NCBI GenBank assembly: GCA_034769895.1
Contig: CM068369.1
Span: 423,361,479 to 423,425,478 of the forward strand
Length of the DNA: 64,000 nt
Direction: 5' to 3'
Source of the DNA: Magicicada septendecula
Taxonomy: Eukaryota; Arthropoda; Insecta; Hemiptera; Cicadidae
Below the pieces are notes generated by a model, which had not been told where the DNA came from, did not search any database, and was given only the letters and a program-made list of their open reading frames with translations. The position numbers and the translations under genes were made by a program. This document shows, in pieces, positions 51,842-64,000 of the stretch (positions are counted from its first letter, which is position 1; each line of letters begins with the position of its first letter).

Positions 51842-51885
<44 letters not shown>

Positions 51886-52406
51886 CATAATAATAGACCA
51901 TGAAGTACAATGCATTCAGTAAATGAACAAATGTACCATATTTTATAAGAAAATAATGTATACAAGATTAAATAATAAGAGTGAAATTGATGAGAGAAAA
52001 TAGCAGTGATAAAAAGTGTAAACCAGTGAATGATAATAAGTATTAGTCACTCAGACAGGACTGGGAAGATTAGTGCCAGTGCTCAAGTGACATGAATAAT
52101 CATTACCATGAAAACACAACAAATATGTAGTAAAACCCATAATAAACTAAGTGTTTAATAAACAAAGATCACAAGTCAAGTTGTAATACTAAGTATATGG
52201 TTAACAATGTTAATAATACTTGTTTAAGTTCCCAATTCCTTAGACTTATTGAAATATGACTATATTCAAGGGAAAGGGCAACCATTAATTATAATACAAA
52301 GAATGATCAATTAATTAAACACAGCAAAATGGGCTGGAAGGAAATATTATTACTATGTGTCAAACCATAGTATAGTTTAAATGAAAATAAATTTTGTAAA
52401 TTTAAA
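51672..52406 (+). mobile_element. Polypurine tract and 3' LTR of element F, truncated
   Basis: TTGGAGGGGAAGCATA directly precedes TGTAACGTAACAGAACA at 51689. The LTR matches 17832 onward, with an added poly-A tract of about 40 bp at 51845-51884. Similarity stops about 20 bp before element C1 starts at 52407. The rest of the LTR is not seen and may lie beyond the window. Confidence 0.75.
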
Positions 52407-53641
52407 TGTAACGGGGCTAAAAGGAGGGGCTTTTTATTTTATTAAAAAAAATCATAAATTTGTTTTCATCTGTGTGGCCAGCCACGTGTTAAATAAAAGC
52501 TTTGTCCAACGAAAGAACAGTAACGTGTAGCTGTACGATGGAATGCGGCAGGTATGCAACAACGCAATACAATTCTAAGAACTGTAGTACTGTGTGACAC
52601 GCGCAAACACCAGCGGGCGCGCAACGATGCCAAGAAGCTAAAACAACATGCCTTGATTGTGAATTCTGTGTGCCATGTGCTCAGAAACGGGCGGAAGCAT
52701 AATAGAGATCCCGCCCATTTGTGTGACGTGTAGAGAGGCAGTGAGATTTCGTCAACGTATAAGACACACAAATAACACGTGTTAAATGTGCAACAACTAA
52801 GACTTTAACAACAAAGGCTATGAACAACGACGAAATTTAGTAGCAGGAAAGGCAGTGACATCCGCCCGCATGAAAAGGCAGTCGAGATACCGTCGCGGCG
52901 TCGGCCGGACGCTCGCTACGACTCAGTGGTCCCAAATCAACTGTTTTAAACATTTTAAAATAACACAAAAAAAAAAATGAAACAATAATCTCAGATTGAA
53001 GTAAGTGGAGTGCTAGAAAGTAATTGAAAAAGTGGCGAACAGACAGAACCTTCAGTTATGTACACAGTGCGGCACGAGGTGAAAGTTAAGTAGGCGATGA
53101 ACTATTTTGTTATAATTATCTAAATGCAAAAGAGCACTCTTAAGTAAGGGGACAATTTAAACGTGTGAATGCAGTGTGTGTACGTAAATATTGGGCGGCC
53201 TTTACAAATAAATCTGTATATTATCAATTCACAGCAATGATTGATTGTATTTTTCCTATGTTGTTTTTTGGTGTAAAATTTTTTGTTTTATCTATTTTGT
53301 GTAATTTACAGAAAGCTGAACAGTAAACCTATTTATGTCATCATATAACCATGTGTTAGTCTAGTTATTGTGCCATAACCACTTCCTAGTATTCTGTGCT
53401 GACAACCTCGTCTAACGTTCTAGGGGTTTTCTGAGTTATAAGGGTAGTCAGATAGCAGGATTTTTATAAGGGCAAGAGTGTAGAAGGTTTCGATGTATAA
53501 CCTTAAAACATCGTGGCGACCTGGGCAGTTTCTTTTAAGGTAAGTTTAACGGGGACAATGACGGTAAGTAAAATTCTGGCAGCGGTGAGTATTTATTATG
53601 AGTGTAGTATTTTAAAATGAGAAAAGAGAAGTACCTTTACA
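52407..53641 (+). repeat. LTR of C1
   Basis: TGTAACGGGGC to CCTTTACA, about 1.2 kb; GC and GGCGACCCTGCCAGG (possible primer site) follow. An alternative end is TTAAAACA at 53510, followed by TCG and TGGCGACCTGGGCAG. CACGTG or CACGTGT occurs at about 52489 and 52779. Confidence 0.7.
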
Positions 53642-54976
53642 GCGGCGACCCTGCCAGGATGTTCGTATAAATATTATAGGAACTAGACCTGTTTCAAAGC
53701 ACAGAAAATAGGATTTGGTAACGGCGTATGTGTAAAAAGTTATCGTATATAATTACGTATGTGTGAATAGGTTATGTTTGGGTTATTATGGTTTACAGTT
53801 GTGTTAGGTGTTTTGGTTTTATAATAATAGTAGTTTTATAAAGGGTATTATATAAAAAATTGCATAAACATGGCTAATGTAAGAGAAACCTAAGAAGTCG
53901 GGTGTTCTACAAATGATGTGATGAATCTTTTGAAAACAATGTATGATAAAATGAACAAACATTTTGATAGGATGAATAAACATTTTGATGAGTTACACAC
54001 AAAACTGGAGGAAAGAAAGGAAATAATGGATAAGGGTTTTGATACGATGAATAAGGGTTTTTACGGGTTAAAAACAGTATTAGATGAAAGGGAGGAAATG
54101 ATAGATAAGGGTTTTAATAAACTAAAAGATGCTCTTGACAAACAAGACAAGAAGTGGGAGGGAGATAGATGTCAATTGAAGGAGGATACAGGTGAATCAA
54201 AACAGGTTAAGTGTTTGTGGTGGTAGTAATATAACGGAAAATAATGAAGGAATAGTGGACCAGGTAAGTGGTGGTGTTGATATAAGTAATTATAATGGTG
54301 AAATAACGTTAAATAAGAATAATGAGTATATAGTTGAAAATGGGGTATCTAGGAGTGATATGGTAAGTAATAGTGAAAATAAGAGTAGAAAGTTAGTTGG
54401 TGTTAGTAACGGAGTAATGATTAGTATTGATTAGTTGGAGAAAGAATGGAGAGATAATTTAAAGGGTGAACAGGGGGCAAATTTTTATGGGGTTAAATGT
54501 GAAACAGAGTTTTCACAAGTTGTATATGGGGATAAAAGATCCTCACTAGGACATTTGGGTGACGATGGGTCGGCAAATGGTCAAATAAGTTTTTTGTGTT
54601 TATCTGGTAGGGCCAGATGGTGTTTAAAGAATTTTGTGGTATTGCCCTCTGCATGGAGTGAGAGAGAAAATGTGATATGGTGTTTTGATGAGAGAAAGAG
54701 AGAGATAGAGATTTTTGAAATAAATAGAGGTTATGAAAGGTTGGTGCAGATGTTAGATATTGAGAGAGATGAAAAAAGTGGCTTACCTGGTAAAATGGAG
54801 ATGGGTAATTATTTTGATAATGATGATAAAATAACTGATTTGATGTTGAATAAAAATACTTGGATTTCGTTGTCCATGACGTGTCCGTTACTTAACTAAA
54901 TATCACTATAATATTGACGACTCGGAACACTAAGTTTTTTATAAGTAAAAACGTAAAGTTTTACCTTACAGCCTAA

Positions 54977-56256
54977 ACCATTAAAAACCTGTACACAAAC
55001 ATCCCCATCTCTGAAACAATCACCATCCTACAAAACAAACTCAAACAGAACAACACACCAGACGAACTTATCAATGAAATAACAGAAACTCTGAACATTA
55101 TCACAAAACAAAACTACTTTACTTATAACAATAAATACTACACACAGAACGATGGCCTACCCATGGGCTCCCCCATATCCAGCATTCTAGCAGAAGTCTT
55201 CCTCCAACACTTAGAAAAAACAAAAATACTCACAAACAATGACAGACACTCACATAAAATACTATATTGGCACAGATACGTTGATGACATTCTAATACTA
55301 TACAGGGGAAACAAAAGACAATGTGAACAGCTACTAACGCACATAAACAAAATACATAAAAACATAACCTTCACTGCCGAATACGAACACAACAATACCA
55401 TAAACTTCTTAGACCTCTCCATCACAAAACTAGAACACAGCCACAAATTCAGTATATACAGAAAACCAACTACAACTGACACACTAATACACAACACCTC
55501 CAATCACCCAATACAACACAAACTAGCTGCTTTTAGAACCATGATACATAGACTTAACAACATCCCCTTAGATGAAATAGACTACAAAGACGAACTAAAC
55601 ACGATAAAATATCTAGCAGAGTCTAACGGTTATGACAGAACAATAGTCAATAAACTCCTACACAAAACAAACAACAGACAAAGACAGAAAACAACAAATT
55701 CATAACACTAACATACATCAACAAACAAACAGAAAAAATTGCCCACAAATTCAAAAAAGCAGGATACAGAATCGCTTACAAAACTACTAACAAAACAGAA
55801 CACACACTATCAAAACGCATGCCCAAAGCACAAAACAAATTCGATCTACCCGGTGTATATAAACTAAATTGTTCAAATTGCAGTAAATTCTACATAGGCC
55901 AGACAGGACGTAGCTTCAAACAGAGATACATTGAACACACAAAAGCACTCCACACCACTACAGAATCTACCTTCGCAAACCACCTCATTGAAGCAAACCA
56001 CACATATAAAAACATCGACAATAACATGAACATACTACACGTACACACAAAAGGCCAAAAACTAGACACTCTAGAACAATTAGAAATATACAAACACACA
56101 AAAACAAATAAAAACGACATCCTAAATGAACAGACACAATTCAAATCGCACGCATTATTCGAACACATCTCACCACACACACACAGCTTCAATCTTTCGA
56201 AACACTATCTCGTCGCCAACAACAAGACGAGCAGCGCTACTAACGACAGCCTCTGA
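54977..56256 (+). pseudogene. Penelope-like reverse transcriptase/GIY-YIG protein, frameshifted
   Basis: The open frame begins at the inverted-repeat junction with KNLYTNIPISETI, so the N-terminal part and the aspartate of RT motif A are missing. The GLPMGSPISS and RYVDDILILY motifs follow. Compared with copy 2, a 7-bp deletion near 55670 shifts the frame to a stop at 55705. The GIY-YIG part continues in another frame from about 55710 to 56256. Confidence 0.9.
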
Positions 56257-56292
56257 TGAAGCCTTCTATAGGTGAAAGCCGGTTTAGGCTGT
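56246..56292 (+). ncRNA. Hammerhead-ribozyme-like motif, copy 1
   Basis: ACAGCCT (stem I) precedes CTGATGA (56253-56259). A short stem II follows (GCCT 56261-56264 with AGGT 56270-56273, one extra A), then GAAA (56274-56277), a minimal stem III (GC/GT with CG loop), TT, and AGGCTGT (56286-56292), which completes a 7-bp stem I. Predicted cleavage is after T at 56285. Hammerhead motifs are known in Penelope-like elements of many animals. Stem II is imperfect, so activity is uncertain. Confidence 0.62.
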
Positions 56293-56557
56293 AAGGTAAA
56301 ACTTTACGTTTTTACTTATAAAAAACTTAGTGTTCCGAGTCGTCAATATTATAGTGATATTTAGTTTGAATAAAAATACTAACGGAAACAGAATTGAAAT
56401 TACTAAGGTCGACGGGTCTGATGAATTAATAGGTAATGATGGTGTCAAATGTTATATTGATAATGTTTATTATAATAATAATAATAAAAAATTGAGTGTG
56501 AGTAAGAATGAGAAGTGTTATAAAAAATTAAGACTATTACACGATGATGGAGGTTGA

Positions 56558-58834
56558 ATTAGAAAAAGCAGTGTATGGACATTCTAAACATTTTAGTTTA
56601 TGGTCATGACCCTGCTGAATTAGGAAATGAAGTGTGGTAAATTGAACAATGAAAGATGAAGATTTGTAAATAAATTTTAGTGAAATTAATTGTGTTTGTA
56701 TTGTAACAAGTATGTAAAATAAACAATGAGTGTATGTAGTAGAATTGTTTAATAATAATAATAATATTTTGTCAGATTAAATAAATGATTATGAAGGTGG
56801 TAATTGATGAATGATAAATTGTTTTGGAAGTAATGTAATTAAAATATGTTGTGTTTTTAATAATTGATTGAAGTAAATAATTTGAGATGCTTAAATATTT
56901 TGATTGATTTAAAATGTTATATATTTGAAATTTGATGATGAACTTAAATTATTTTAGGAGGTTTAATTTTGATTATAATTAATAAATAAATAAATGTTAA
57001 ATTGTATTTAGTTTATGGAATAATATTGTTGTTAAATGTTTCAGAAGGTACATGGAGTTATTGGTGTTTGGTGTTGATATTTTGTGTTTATGTCAGTATG
57101 TGAATGATATACTGTAAGTATAAATTTTATAATGCAATTTATGTAAAGTGAAACTTTGTATAATTTTGAAATATATCAATAGTAAGGTCATTTACCTTGC
57201 CAAGAAAATCAGCTGATCAGCTGTGTAGTATATCACTTATAGTAATTTGCAAGTTTTTCAAGGTAGTTAAGTGTTTGAATATAATTAATGTTTGAATATA
57301 ATGATTTCAATGTGGTTAAAGATTTTGATTTAAATGAGGAAATGTATTTGAGATAGTTTTGAATTTTGAAGGGTTAAAATGTAGAATGTAGCAAATGTTA
57401 GAAGTTGGGTGATTATTATTTGATTGGGACATTTAAATCAGTCCAAGTTGAGTTTAGAAGTGCAGTTGAATAAAGTAAGATTGTTGTGAATAAAAGTAAT
57501 GTAGAATTTGAGTATTGAGAGTGACACAGTAGCTATGAGGAAAATATGTAGGGTAATGAGTGATATATTGAGGTAATAAATAAATGGAGATATTTTGTAG
57601 ATGAAAGTGATGTAAAGGGAGAGTAATTAGTTGATATTGGAATTTTGTAAGGGGGGGTGGTGTGATAAGGAGTCCTCAACGAAAAGCGTTGTGGCGGGAA
57701 GGGACCGATTAGCGCCGGAAAGGGTTACCTAGGGGAGTCCAGGAACCAACATAAGGGAGTGAGCTTTGGGAGGGAAACACACATCCTGAGTACAAAGGGG
57801 TAGAAAGTATTTTTTTTATAAGGGTAGAATGATGCGATATGAGTTGAGTAGTAAGTCGGGGTTAGAGAATGGGGTAGATGTTTTTGATAGGGGGTGTCAT
57901 GTTAGTTAAAGCTGCTAATGAGTATTAGAGTCAGAGGGGGTACGATTATATATAAATGCCGAGTTGCAAATCAAGTTATTATGAATAATTAAGTCACCCA
58001 AACTTATTGAGAAAGAAAATGAAAGAAAGAAAGTCATAGTAAAAATATAAAATTGATTGAAACAAGTGACAGATTTTAATAGGAGTTGAAAATAATTAAA
58101 GCTATAAAATGTGTAATTTTTGGTCAATTTTATTGTTAATTGTAATAATAACCATGTTAATTTTAAATGTCTTATTGTATTATGTTTGAAGATAAGAAAT
58201 TTTAAAGATGTTTTATGTACTTTATGATGTAGCTTAGGTATGTCAAGGTCGTTGACTTGACCCAGAGAGATCAGCTGATGGTTGATGTTAGAGGCAAGAC
58301 CTGTTTCTAGTAATTGATTGATGCCATTTTGTTTTTTTAATTGAATTAAATATTTTTGTGTTCTGAAAATTGAAAAAGATATTTTGATAAATTTAAATTT
58401 TTTTGAAAAAAACAAAAAATTGATTTCTGCGCCTGCCATATAATGTTTAAGTTTCAAGTGTATTATTGTTTATGTGTGTTACTAGTGTTTATTGACTTAT
58501 ATTGTTTAGAAAGATATTATGAATATGTGTACGCGCCCAGTACTTGCTAAAGGGAGCCCAGTGTGCATGACAAGAGGGAACATATCGGTTGAGGATCTGG
58601 CATGGTATAAGACCATGGGTTTGGATTTTGGGGTGTGGCATGTTAGAAGGTTAGGTGCGCTGTGGTGCGTGTCTGTTCGATTTTATGGTGTTGGGATCTC
58701 GTATAGAGAAGTTCAGTAATCTCGTTCAGGTGCAGCCACAGTCGCAGAGCCAGGGGGGTAGTTTACCCATGATGTGTAAGAACTAATGGGGGTTTGTTGG
58801 CACCATATCCTCACCGATCCTCTTAGGGGTTTAG
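56558..58834. other. Noncoding tail of element C1
   Basis: Similar to the A1 tail but lacking the structured module (A1 37590-38750). Contains AAATCAGCTGATCAGC near 57210 and GATCAGCTGATGG near 58270. A minus-strand open frame at 57915..58457 falls in this homologous noncoding region and is not called. Confidence 0.65.
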
Positions 58835-58887
58835 CAATGAGATTTCTTCTGTTTCAGCAGAAGATCTCTCATTGGGGGGGGGGGTAT
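58835..58887 (+). promoter_or_regulatory. 40-nt hairpin and polypurine tract before LTR C2
   Basis: Hairpin 58835-58874: CAATGAGA pairs with TCTCATTG, and TCTTCTG with CAGAAGA, with loop TTTCAG. A run of 11 G (58874-58884) follows directly, then TAT and the LTR at 58888. Same position and same 40-nt length as in B and G, but a different inner stem. Confidence 0.75.
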
Positions 58888-60128
58888 TGTAACGGGGCTA
58901 AAAAAGGGGCTTTTTATTTTATTAAAAAAAAATCATAAATTTTAAATTTGTTTTCATCTGTGTGGCCAGCCACGTGTTAAATAAAAGCTTTGTCCAACGA
59001 AAGAACAGTAACGTGTAGCTGTACGATGGAATGCGGCAGGTATGCAACAACGCAATACAATTCTAAGAACTGTAGTACTGTGTGACACGCGCAAACACCA
59101 GCGGGCACGCAACGACGCCAAGAAGCTAAAACAACATGGCTTGATTGTGAATTCTGTGTGCCATGTGCTCAGAAACGGGCGGAAGCATAATAGAGATCCC
59201 GCCCATTTGTGTGACGTGTAGAGAGGCAGTGAGATTTCGTCAACGTATAAGACACACAAATAACACGTGTTAAATGTGCAACAACTAAGACTTTAACAAC
59301 AAAGGCTATGAACAACGACGAAATTTAGTAGCAGGAAAGGCAGTGACATCCGCCCGCATGAAAAGGCAGTCGAGATACCGTCGCGGTGTCGGCCGGACGC
59401 TCGCTACGACTCAGTGGTCCCAAATCAACTGTTTTAAACATTTTAAAATAACACAAAAAAAATATGAAACAATAATCTCAGATTGAAGTAAGTGGAGTGC
59501 TAGAAAGTAATTGAAAAAGTGGCGAACAGACAGAACCTTCAGTTATGTACACAGTGCGGCACGAGGTGAAAGTTAAGTAGGTGACGAACTATTTTGTTAT
59601 AATTATCTAAATGCAAAAGAGCACTCTTAAGTAAGGGGACAATTTAAACGTGTGAATGCAGTGTGTGTACGTAAATATTGGGCGGCCTTTACAAATAAAT
59701 CTGTATATTATCAATTCACAGCAATGATTGATTGTATTTTTCCTATGTTGTTTTTTGGTGTAAAATTTTTTGTTTTATCTATTTTGTGTAATTTACAGAA
59801 AGCTGAACAGTAAACCTATTTATGTCATCATATAACCATGTGTTAGTCTAGTTATTGTGCCATAACCACTTCCTAGTATTCTGTGCTGACAACCTCGTCT
59901 AACGTTCTAGGGGTTTTCTGAGTTATAAGGGTAGTCAGATAGCAGGATTTTTATAAGGGCAAGAGTGTAGAAGGTTTCGATGTATAACCTTAAAACATCG
60001 TGGCGACCTGGGCAGTTTCTTTTAAGGTAAGTTTAACGGGGACAATGACGGTAAGTAAAATTCTGGCAGCGGTGAGTATTTATTATGAGTGTAGTATTTT
60101 AAAATGAGAAAAGAGAAGTACCTTTACA
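58888..60128 (+). repeat. LTR of C2
   Basis: Nearly identical to 52407-53641, with a small insertion in the A-rich start and a few substitutions. Confidence 0.8.
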
Positions 60129-61463
60129 GCGGCGACCCTGCCAGGATGTTCGTATAAATATTATAGGAACTAGACCTGTTTCAAAGCACAGAAAATAGGA
60201 TTTGGTAACGGCGTATGTGTAAAAAGTTATCGTATATAATTACGTATGTGTGAATAGGTTATGTTTGGGTTATTATGGTTTACAGTTGTGTTAGGTGTTT
60301 TGGTTTTATAATAATAGTAGTTTTATAAAGGGTATTATATAAAAAATTGCATAAACATGGCTAATGTAAGAGAAACCTAAGAAGTCGGGTGTTCTACAAA
60401 TGATGTGATGAATCTTTTGAAAACAATGTATGATAAAATGAACAAACATTTTGATAGGATGAATAAACATTTTGATGAGTTACACACAAAACTGGAGGAA
60501 AGAAAGGAAATAATGGATAAGGGTTTTGATACGATGAATAAGGGTTTTTACGGGTTAAAAACAGTATTAGATGAAAGGGAGGAAATGATAGATAAGGGTT
60601 TTAATAAACTAAAAGATGCTCTTGACAAACAAGACAAGAAGTGGGAGGGAGATAGATGTCAATTGAAGGAGGATACAGGTGAATCAAAACAGGTTAAGTG
60701 TTTGTGGTGGTAGTAATATAACGGAAAATAATGAAGGAATAGTGGACCAGGTAAGTGGTGGTGTTGATATAAGTAATTATAATGGTGAAATAACGTTAAA
60801 TAAGAATAATGAGTATATAGTTGAAAATGGGGTATCTAGGAGTGATATGGTAAGTAATAGTGAAAATAAGAGTAGAAAGTTAGTTGGTGTTAGTAACGGA
60901 GTAATGATTAGTATTGATTAGTTGGAGAAAGAATGGAGAGATAATTTAAAGGGTGAACAGGGGGCAAATTTTTATGGGGTTAAATGTGAAACAGAGTTTT
61001 CACAAGTTGTATATGGGGATAAAAGATCCTCACTAGGACATTTGGGTGACGATGGGTCGGCAAATGGTCAAATAAGTTTTTTGTGTTTATCTGGTAGGGC
61101 CAGATGGTGTTTAAAGAATTTTGTGGTATTGCCCTCTGCATGGAGTGAGAGAGAAAATGTGATATGGTGTTTTGATGAGAGAAAGAGAGAGATAGAGATT
61201 TTTGAAATAAATAGAGGTTATGAAAGGTTGGTGCAGATGTTAGATATTGAGAGAGATGAAAAAAGTGGCTTACCTGGTAAAATGGAGATGGGTAATTATT
61301 TTGATAATGATGATAAAATAACTGATTTGATGTTGAATAAAAATACTTGGATTTCGTTGTCCATGACGTGTCCGTTACTTAACTAAATATCACTATAATA
61401 TTGACGACTCGGAACACTAAGTTTTTTATAAGTAAAAACGTAAAGTTTTACCTTACAGCCTAA

Positions 61464-62750
61464 ACCATTAAAAACCTGTACACAAACATCCCCATCTCTG
61501 AAACAATCACCATCCTACAAAACAAACTCAAACAGAACAACACACCAGACGAACTTATCAATGAAATAACAGAAACTCTGAACATTATCACAAAACAAAA
61601 CTACTTTACTTATAACAATAAATACTACACACAGAATGATGGCCTACCCATGGGCTCCCCCATATCCAGCATTCTAGCAGAAGTCTTCCTCCAACACTTA
61701 GAAAAAACAAAAATACTCACAAACAATGACAGACACTCACATAAAACACTATATTGGCACAGATACGTTGATGACATTCTAATACTATACAGGGGAAACA
61801 AAAGACAATGTGAACAGTTACTAACGCACATAAACAAAATACATAAAAACATAACCTTCACTGCCGAATACGAACACAACAATACCATAAACTTCTTAGA
61901 CCTCTCCATCACAAAACTAGAACACAGCCACAAATTCAGTATATACAGAAAACCAACTACAACTGACACACTAATACACAACACCTCCAATCACCCAATA
62001 CAACACAAACTAGCTGCTTTTAGAACCATGATACATAGACTTAAAAACATCCCCTTAGATGAAATAGACTACAAAGACGAACTAAACATGATAAAATATC
62101 TAGCAGAGTCTAACGGTTATGACAGAACAATAGTCAGTAAACTCCTACACAAAACACAAAACAAACAACAGACAAAGACAGAAAACAACAAATTCATAAC
62201 ACTAACATACATCAACAAACAAACAGAAAAAATTGCCCACAAATTCAAAAAAGCAGGATACAGAATCGCTTACAAAACTACTAACAAAACAGAACACACA
62301 CTATCAAAACGCATGCCCAAAGCACAAAACAAATTCGATCTACCCGGTGTATATAAACTAAATTGTTCAAATTGCAGTAAATTCTACATAGGCCAGACAG
62401 GACGTAGCTTCAAACAGAGATACATTGAACACACAAAAGCACTCCACACCACTACAGAATCTACCTTCGCAAACCACCTCATTGAAGCAAACCACACATA
62501 TAAAAACATCGACAATAACATGAACATACTACACGTACACACAAAAGGCCAAAAACTAGACACTCTAGAACAATTAGAAATATACAAACACACAAAAACA
62601 AATAAAAACGACATCCTAAATGAACAGACACAATTCAAATCGCACGCATTATTCGAACACATCTCACCACACACACACAGCTTCAATCTTTCGAAACACT
62701 ATCTCGTCGCCAACAACAAGACGAGCAGCGCTACTAACGACAGCCTCTGA
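61464..62750 (+). CDS. Penelope-like reverse transcriptase (partial) with GIY-YIG endonuclease
   Basis: Open frame of 428 codons beginning, without its own start, after a TAA at 61461 with the TIKNLYTNIP stretch; the first internal ATG is at 61650. RT motifs GLPMGSPISSILAEVFL and HRYVDDILILY are present, but the N-terminal fingers and the motif A aspartate are lost. The C-terminal endonuclease has GVYKLNCSNCSKFYIG (the GIY and YIG strands with the Cys pair between them typical of this group), the catalytic Arg in GRSFKQRYIEH, and downstream NHLIEANH and LEQLEIYKH carrying the conserved Asn/His and Glu. The endonuclease looks complete; the polymerase is not, so the element is dead on arrival. 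Confidence 0.92.
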   Translation, partial: TIKNLYTNIPISETITILQNKLKQNNTPDELINEITETLNIITKQNYFTYNNKYYTQNDGLPMGSPISSILAEVFLQHLEKTKILTNNDRHSHKTLYWHRYVDDILILYRGNKRQCEQLLTHINKIHKNITFTAEYEHNNTINFLDLSITKLEHSHKFSIYRKPTTTDTLIHNTSNHPIQHKLAAFRTMIHRLKNIPLDEIDYKDELNMIKYLAESNGYDRTIVSKLLHKTQNKQQTKTENNKFITLTYINKQTEKIAHKFKKAGYRIAYKTTNKTEHTLSKRMPKAQNKFDLPGVYKLNCSNCSKFYIGQTGRSFKQRYIEHTKALHTTTESTFANHLIEANHTYKNIDNNMNILHVHTKGQKLDTLEQLEIYKHTKTNKNDILNEQTQFKSHALFEHISPHTHSFNLSKHYLVANNKTSSATNDSL

Positions 62751-62786
62751 TGAAGCCTTCTATAGGTGAAAGCCGGTTTAGGCTGT
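62740..62786 (+). ncRNA. Hammerhead-ribozyme-like motif, copy 2
   Basis: Identical to copy 1: CTGATGA at 62747-62753, GAAA at 62768-62771, closing AGGCTGT at 62780-62786. Confidence 0.62.
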
Positions 62787-63051
62787 AAGGTAAAACTTTA
62801 CGTTTTTACTTATAAAAAACTTAGTGTTCCGAGTCGTCAATATTATAGTGATATTTAGTTTGAATAAAAATACTAACGGAAACAGAATTGAAATTACTAA
62901 GGTCGACGGGTCTGATGAATTAATAGGTAATGATGGTGTCAAATGTTATATTGATAATGTTTATTATAATAATAATAATAAAAAATTGAGTGTGAGTAAG
63001 AATGAGAAGTGTTATAAAAAATTAAGACTATTACACGATGATGGAGGTTGA

Positions 63052-64000
63052 ATTAGAAAAAGCAGTGTATGGACATTCTAAACATTTTAGTTTATGGTCA
63101 TGACCCTGCTGAATTAGGAAATGAAGTGTGGTAAATTGAACAATGAAAGATGAAGATTTGTAAATAAATTTTAGTGAAATTAATTGTGTTTGTATTGTAA
63201 CAAGTATGTAAAATAAACAATGAGTGTATGTAGTAGAATTGTTTAATAATAATAATAATATTTTGTCAGATTAAATAAATGATTATGAAGGTGGTAATTG
63301 ATGAATGATAAATTGTTTTGGAAGTAATGTAATTAAAATATGTTGTGTTTTTAATAATTGATTGAAGTAAATAATTTGAGATGCTTAAATATTTTGATTG
63401 ATTTAAAATGTTATATATTTGAAATTTGATGATGAACTTAAATTATTTTAGGAGGTTTAATTTTGATTATAATTAATAAATAAATAAATGTTAAATTGTA
63501 TTTAGTTTATGGAATAATATTGTTGTTAAATGTTTCAGAAGGTACATGGAGTTATTGGTGTTTGGTGTTGATATTTTGTGTTTATGTCAGTATGTGAATG
63601 ATATACTGTAAGTATAAATTTTATAATGCAATTTATGTAAAGTGAAACTTTGTATAATTTTGAAATATATCAATAGTAAGGTCATTTACCTTGCCAAGAA
63701 AATCAGCTGATCAGCTGTGTAGTATATCACTTATAGTAATTTGCAAGTTTTTCAAGGTAGTTAAGTGTTTGAATATAATTAATGTTTGAATATAATGATT
63801 TCAATGTGGTTAAAGATTTTGATTTAAATGAGGAAATGTATTTGAGATAGTTTTGAATTTTGAAGGGTTAAAATGTAGAATGTAGCAAATGTTAGAAGTT
63901 GGGTGATTATTATTTGATTGGGACATTTAAATCAGTCCAAGTTGAGTTTAGAAGTGCAGTTGAATAAAGTAAGATTGTTGTGAATAAAAGTAATGTAGAA
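63052..64000. other. Noncoding tail of element C2, running off the window
   Basis: Near-identical to 56558-57506. No gene. Confidence 0.75.

Larger units (their letters stand above)
54861..56365 (+). mobile_element. Penelope-like element, 5'-truncated, copy 1
   Basis: Flanked by an exact 15-bp duplication TTGAATAAAAATACT (54846-54860 and 56366-56380). Inverted terminal repeats of about 88 bp (54895-54983 and 56277-56365) contain GACGACTCGGAACACTAAG, the terminus also seen at 5637 and 6447. Between them are the end of the reverse transcriptase and a GIY-YIG endonuclease. A hammerhead-like motif sits at the 3' side. Confidence 0.92.
53870..56557 (+). pseudogene. Gag-like protein of C1, broken and split by a Penelope-like element
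   Basis: Starts ATG at 53870 but hits TAA at codon 8. Beyond it the coiled coil (MNKHFDRMNKHFDEL, then DKGFDTMNKGF repeats) is readable. A frameshift lies near 54205, a TAG at 54432-54434, then the central region (RARWCLKNF, NVIWCFDER). At 54861 the Penelope-like element interrupts it; the remaining C-terminal part follows at 56381 and ends RLLHDDGG at 56557. Same plan as the intact A1 protein. C2 has identical lesions. Confidence 0.8.
61348..62859 (+). mobile_element. Penelope-like element, 5'-truncated, copy 2
   Basis: Same 15-bp duplication as copy 1 (61333-61347 and 62860-62874) and the same inverted termini. It is 7 bp longer than copy 1 because it keeps an ACAAAAC repeat in the coding region. 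It was duplicated together with element C rather than inserted independently. Confidence 0.92.
60357..63051 (+). pseudogene. Gag-like protein of C2, broken and split by a Penelope-like element
   Basis: Same lesions as C1: TAA at codon 8, frameshift near 60692, TAG at 60919-60921, and the Penelope-like insertion at 61348. The final part ends RLLHDDGG at 63051. Confidence 0.8.
52407..64000 (+). repeat. Tandem duplication of element C (C1 and C2)
   Basis: Unit of about 6.48 kb: LTR, gag-like pseudogene with Penelope-like insertion, noncoding tail and polypurine hairpin. C1 is 52407-58887; C2 starts at 58888 and runs off the window. Shared stops, frameshifts and the same Penelope-like insertion show that the duplication is later than all of these. 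The copies differ by rare substitutions and a 7-bp deletion in C1 near 55670. The LTR-internal-LTR-internal layout fits unequal recombination between LTRs. Confidence 0.93.

Overview
The window looks like a repeat-rich arthropod, probably insect, chromosome. It is AT-rich, has GT-AG introns, carries a TATA plus TCAGT-type core promoter inside an LTR, and holds transposon families common in insects (Gypsy, hAT/ZMYM1-like, pogo/Tigger-like, Penelope-like, jockey/I-type non-LTR). The species cannot be named from sequence alone. The only host coding sequence I can support is one 109-bp exon at 4973..5081 on the minus strand. It resembles the AAA4 region of cytoplasmic dynein-2 heavy chain (DYNC2H1). 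Almost everything else is mobile DNA, probably in or beside an intron of that gene.

Layout. 1..4455: a roughly 160-bp satellite in both orientations, inside a TA-flanked inverted-repeat element. 4456..5333: intron and the dynein exon. 5338..11105: a Gypsy LTR relic (D) holding a Mutator-like MITE (9-bp TSD) and a Tigger-like element (TA TSD). 11227..17831: LTR and gag remnant of a second retroelement (E), its LTR broken by another copy of the satellite element. 17832..52406: a related retroelement (F). Its 5' LTR has been split by a hAT transposon (19546..27763, 8-bp TSD), which contains a minus-strand Gypsy element (G), and by a second minus-strand Gypsy element (B, 27964..46707, 4-bp TSD). 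B carries pol, and itself contains a plus-strand Gypsy-like element without pol (A1), which contains a truncated non-LTR element (14-bp TSD). B's 5' LTR has a further 2.6-kb insertion. A solo LTR (A0, 49110..50272) sits inside F. 52407..64000: two head-to-tail copies of an A-related element (C1, C2), each carrying the same Penelope-like element at the same site.

Gypsy lineages A, B, C and G share an unusual gag-like protein: a coiled coil, a central conserved region, an acidic C-terminus ending DDGG, and no CCHC knuckle. Only B keeps pol, and it is broken, so A and C were probably mobilised by a B-like relative.

The most interesting signals are RNA or DNA structures in these retroelements. 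(1) A 40-nt hairpin abuts the polypurine tract in B, G and C; its length is identical in all three and the paired bases change together. (2) A nested stem-loop module downstream of the coding region in A1 and B keeps pairing although the stem sequences differ completely. (3) Hammerhead-ribozyme-like motifs occur at the end of both Penelope-like copies. All are read by eye and need structure and covariation tests.
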